From Spirochaeta sp. (GTDB lineage: Bacteria > Spirochaetota > Spirochaetia > Sphaerochaetales > Sphaerochaetaceae): DNA of 6,488 bases. Location: assembly GCA_020054965.1 (NCBI GenBank), contig JAIMZO010000094.1, positions 1 through 6,488 of the forward strand, in the 5' to 3' direction. A program made the position numbers and the translations under genes. This document shows, in pieces, positions 5,881 through 6,488 of the stretch. Positions within the stretch are counted from its first letter, which is position 1. The number at the start of each line of letters is the position of its first letter. A model generated the notes under the pieces. It was given only the letters and a program-made list of their open reading frames with translations. It ran no database searches and was not told the DNA's origin.

Positions 5881-6488
5881 CTACTCCATTACCATATATT
5901 GAGTCATCGTCACACCCTGTCCATCATCCACCGACTCCCCGCTGATCTGCCTCTTGGCAAGCTGGTCCTGGCTTAATGCTTGTTGCAGGATCAAGAGCGT
6001 ATCATGGGCACGTTTATCACCCGTTGCGTTGTACACATCATTCATAAGGTCCACAGACGCCTGAAGCTCTCCCAAGGCGGCAAGCATCAAGGATGCGTTG
6101 TACCCACTGCCAAGTTGCCCTGTTTGTTGCCAGATTGACAGGAACTGCTGATACGCTTTCTGGTATTCACCATCCTTGGCAAACTCATGTGCAAGATCTG
6201 CTGAAGCGAGTTTTTCCTTGTTCTTCATGAGTGAAAGATACCTGGTCTCCCAGGATGGTGCCAGGCGCAGTGCCATCCTGTCTGTTGCACGCTCGATAAT
6301 CTGGGAAAAGAGTGGATCAAAAGAGGGAGCCAAACCACTGCCGTAGTTTCTCTCATCGCGATGGTTGCCATCTGGATCATAGTACCGTGTCCCAATCTTG
6401 GTTCGTTCCTCTTCCTTGTCTGTGAAGCTTTCACTTGCCAATATCTTACCATCATGCAAGCTGGTTATGGTATACGAGAGCCCAAGGG
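5881..6488 (-). CDS. Unidentified protein, C-terminal part only, with TPR-like helices
   Basis: The reading frame is open from the right edge to the TAG at 5881, so the last 201 residues are seen and the start lies outside; an in-frame TTG at 6459 is not a credible start. The visible part opens with a beta-rich stretch (LSYTITSLHDGKILASESF) and a charged loop with RYYDPDGNHRDERNYG. A block IIERATDRMALRLAPSW comes next, and then helices in which AKDGEYQKAYQQFLSIWQQT and SLMLAALGELQASVDLMNDV look like TPR pairs. The design (argument-like strand with DGK, helix ending in LAP.W, then TPR-like helices) recalls CsgG- or DUF6340-like periplasmic lipoproteins, but I cannot see the N-terminus to test for a lipobox. 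It is translationally close to the CobO-type gene (3-base gap), though a functional link is not evident. Confidence 0.75.
   Translation of the reverse strand, partial: LGLSYTITSLHDGKILASESFTDKEEERTKIGTRYYDPDGNHRDERNYGSGLAPSFDPLFSQIIERATDRMALRLAPSWETRYLSLMKNKEKLASADLAHEFAKDGEYQKAYQQFLSIWQQTGQLGSGYNASLMLAALGELQASVDLMNDVYNATGDKRAHDTLLILQQALSQDQLAKRQISGESVDDGQGVTMTQYMVME

Overview
The window is ordinary bacterial chromosome, densely packed and of roughly balanced base composition. It carries the start of a glutamyl-tRNA synthetase, a cobalamin adenosyltransferase and strong AGGAGG-type ribosome binding sites. The seven-helix LuxR-type regulator and the overall gene style remind me of free-living spirochaetes of the Sphaerochaeta kind. 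That assignment is a guess from gene style, not a proven placement. I see no tRNA, rRNA, insertion sequence, CRISPR array or phage gene.

Layout. On the left, gltX runs leftwards out of the window (1-93) and an HD-domain phosphohydrolase gene runs rightwards (from about 209 to 931). Between them lies a short divergent promoter region with a long interrupted palindrome at 162-209. The HD gene ends tail-to-tail with the next gene, with a 4-base overlap. Everything from 928 to 6488 is on the minus strand. In transcription order it holds a partial gene of unknown function with a helical, TPR-like C-terminus (edge to 5881), a CobO/BtuR-type cob(I)alamin adenosyltransferase (5877-5332), then, after a promoter at 5260-5287, a CpsB/YwqE-type PHP phosphatase (5239-4607), an AAA15/RloA-type ATPase (4577-3330), an RloB-like protein (3327-2680), a seven-helix membrane LuxR-type regulator (2675-1782) and an alpha/beta-hydrolase (1770-928).

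The last five genes look like one transcription unit. The junctions are 29, 2, 4 and 11 bases, no terminator lies between them, and stop codons overlap or adjoin the next ribosome binding site. The central pair matches the RloA/RloB arrangement seen in defence and restriction-linked loci. Compared with the family patterns as I remember them, however, the RloB partner has lost nearly all acidic Toprim-type residues. The ATPase keeps Walker A but has an altered signature motif, Walker B glutamate and H-loop histidine. My reading is that the pair has been repurposed, possibly as a regulatory or sensing module tied to the PHP phosphatase, the membrane LuxR regulator and the esterase, rather than acting as a nuclease defence system. 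This is the most unusual content of the window. The motif losses are visible in the sequence; the repurposing is inference.
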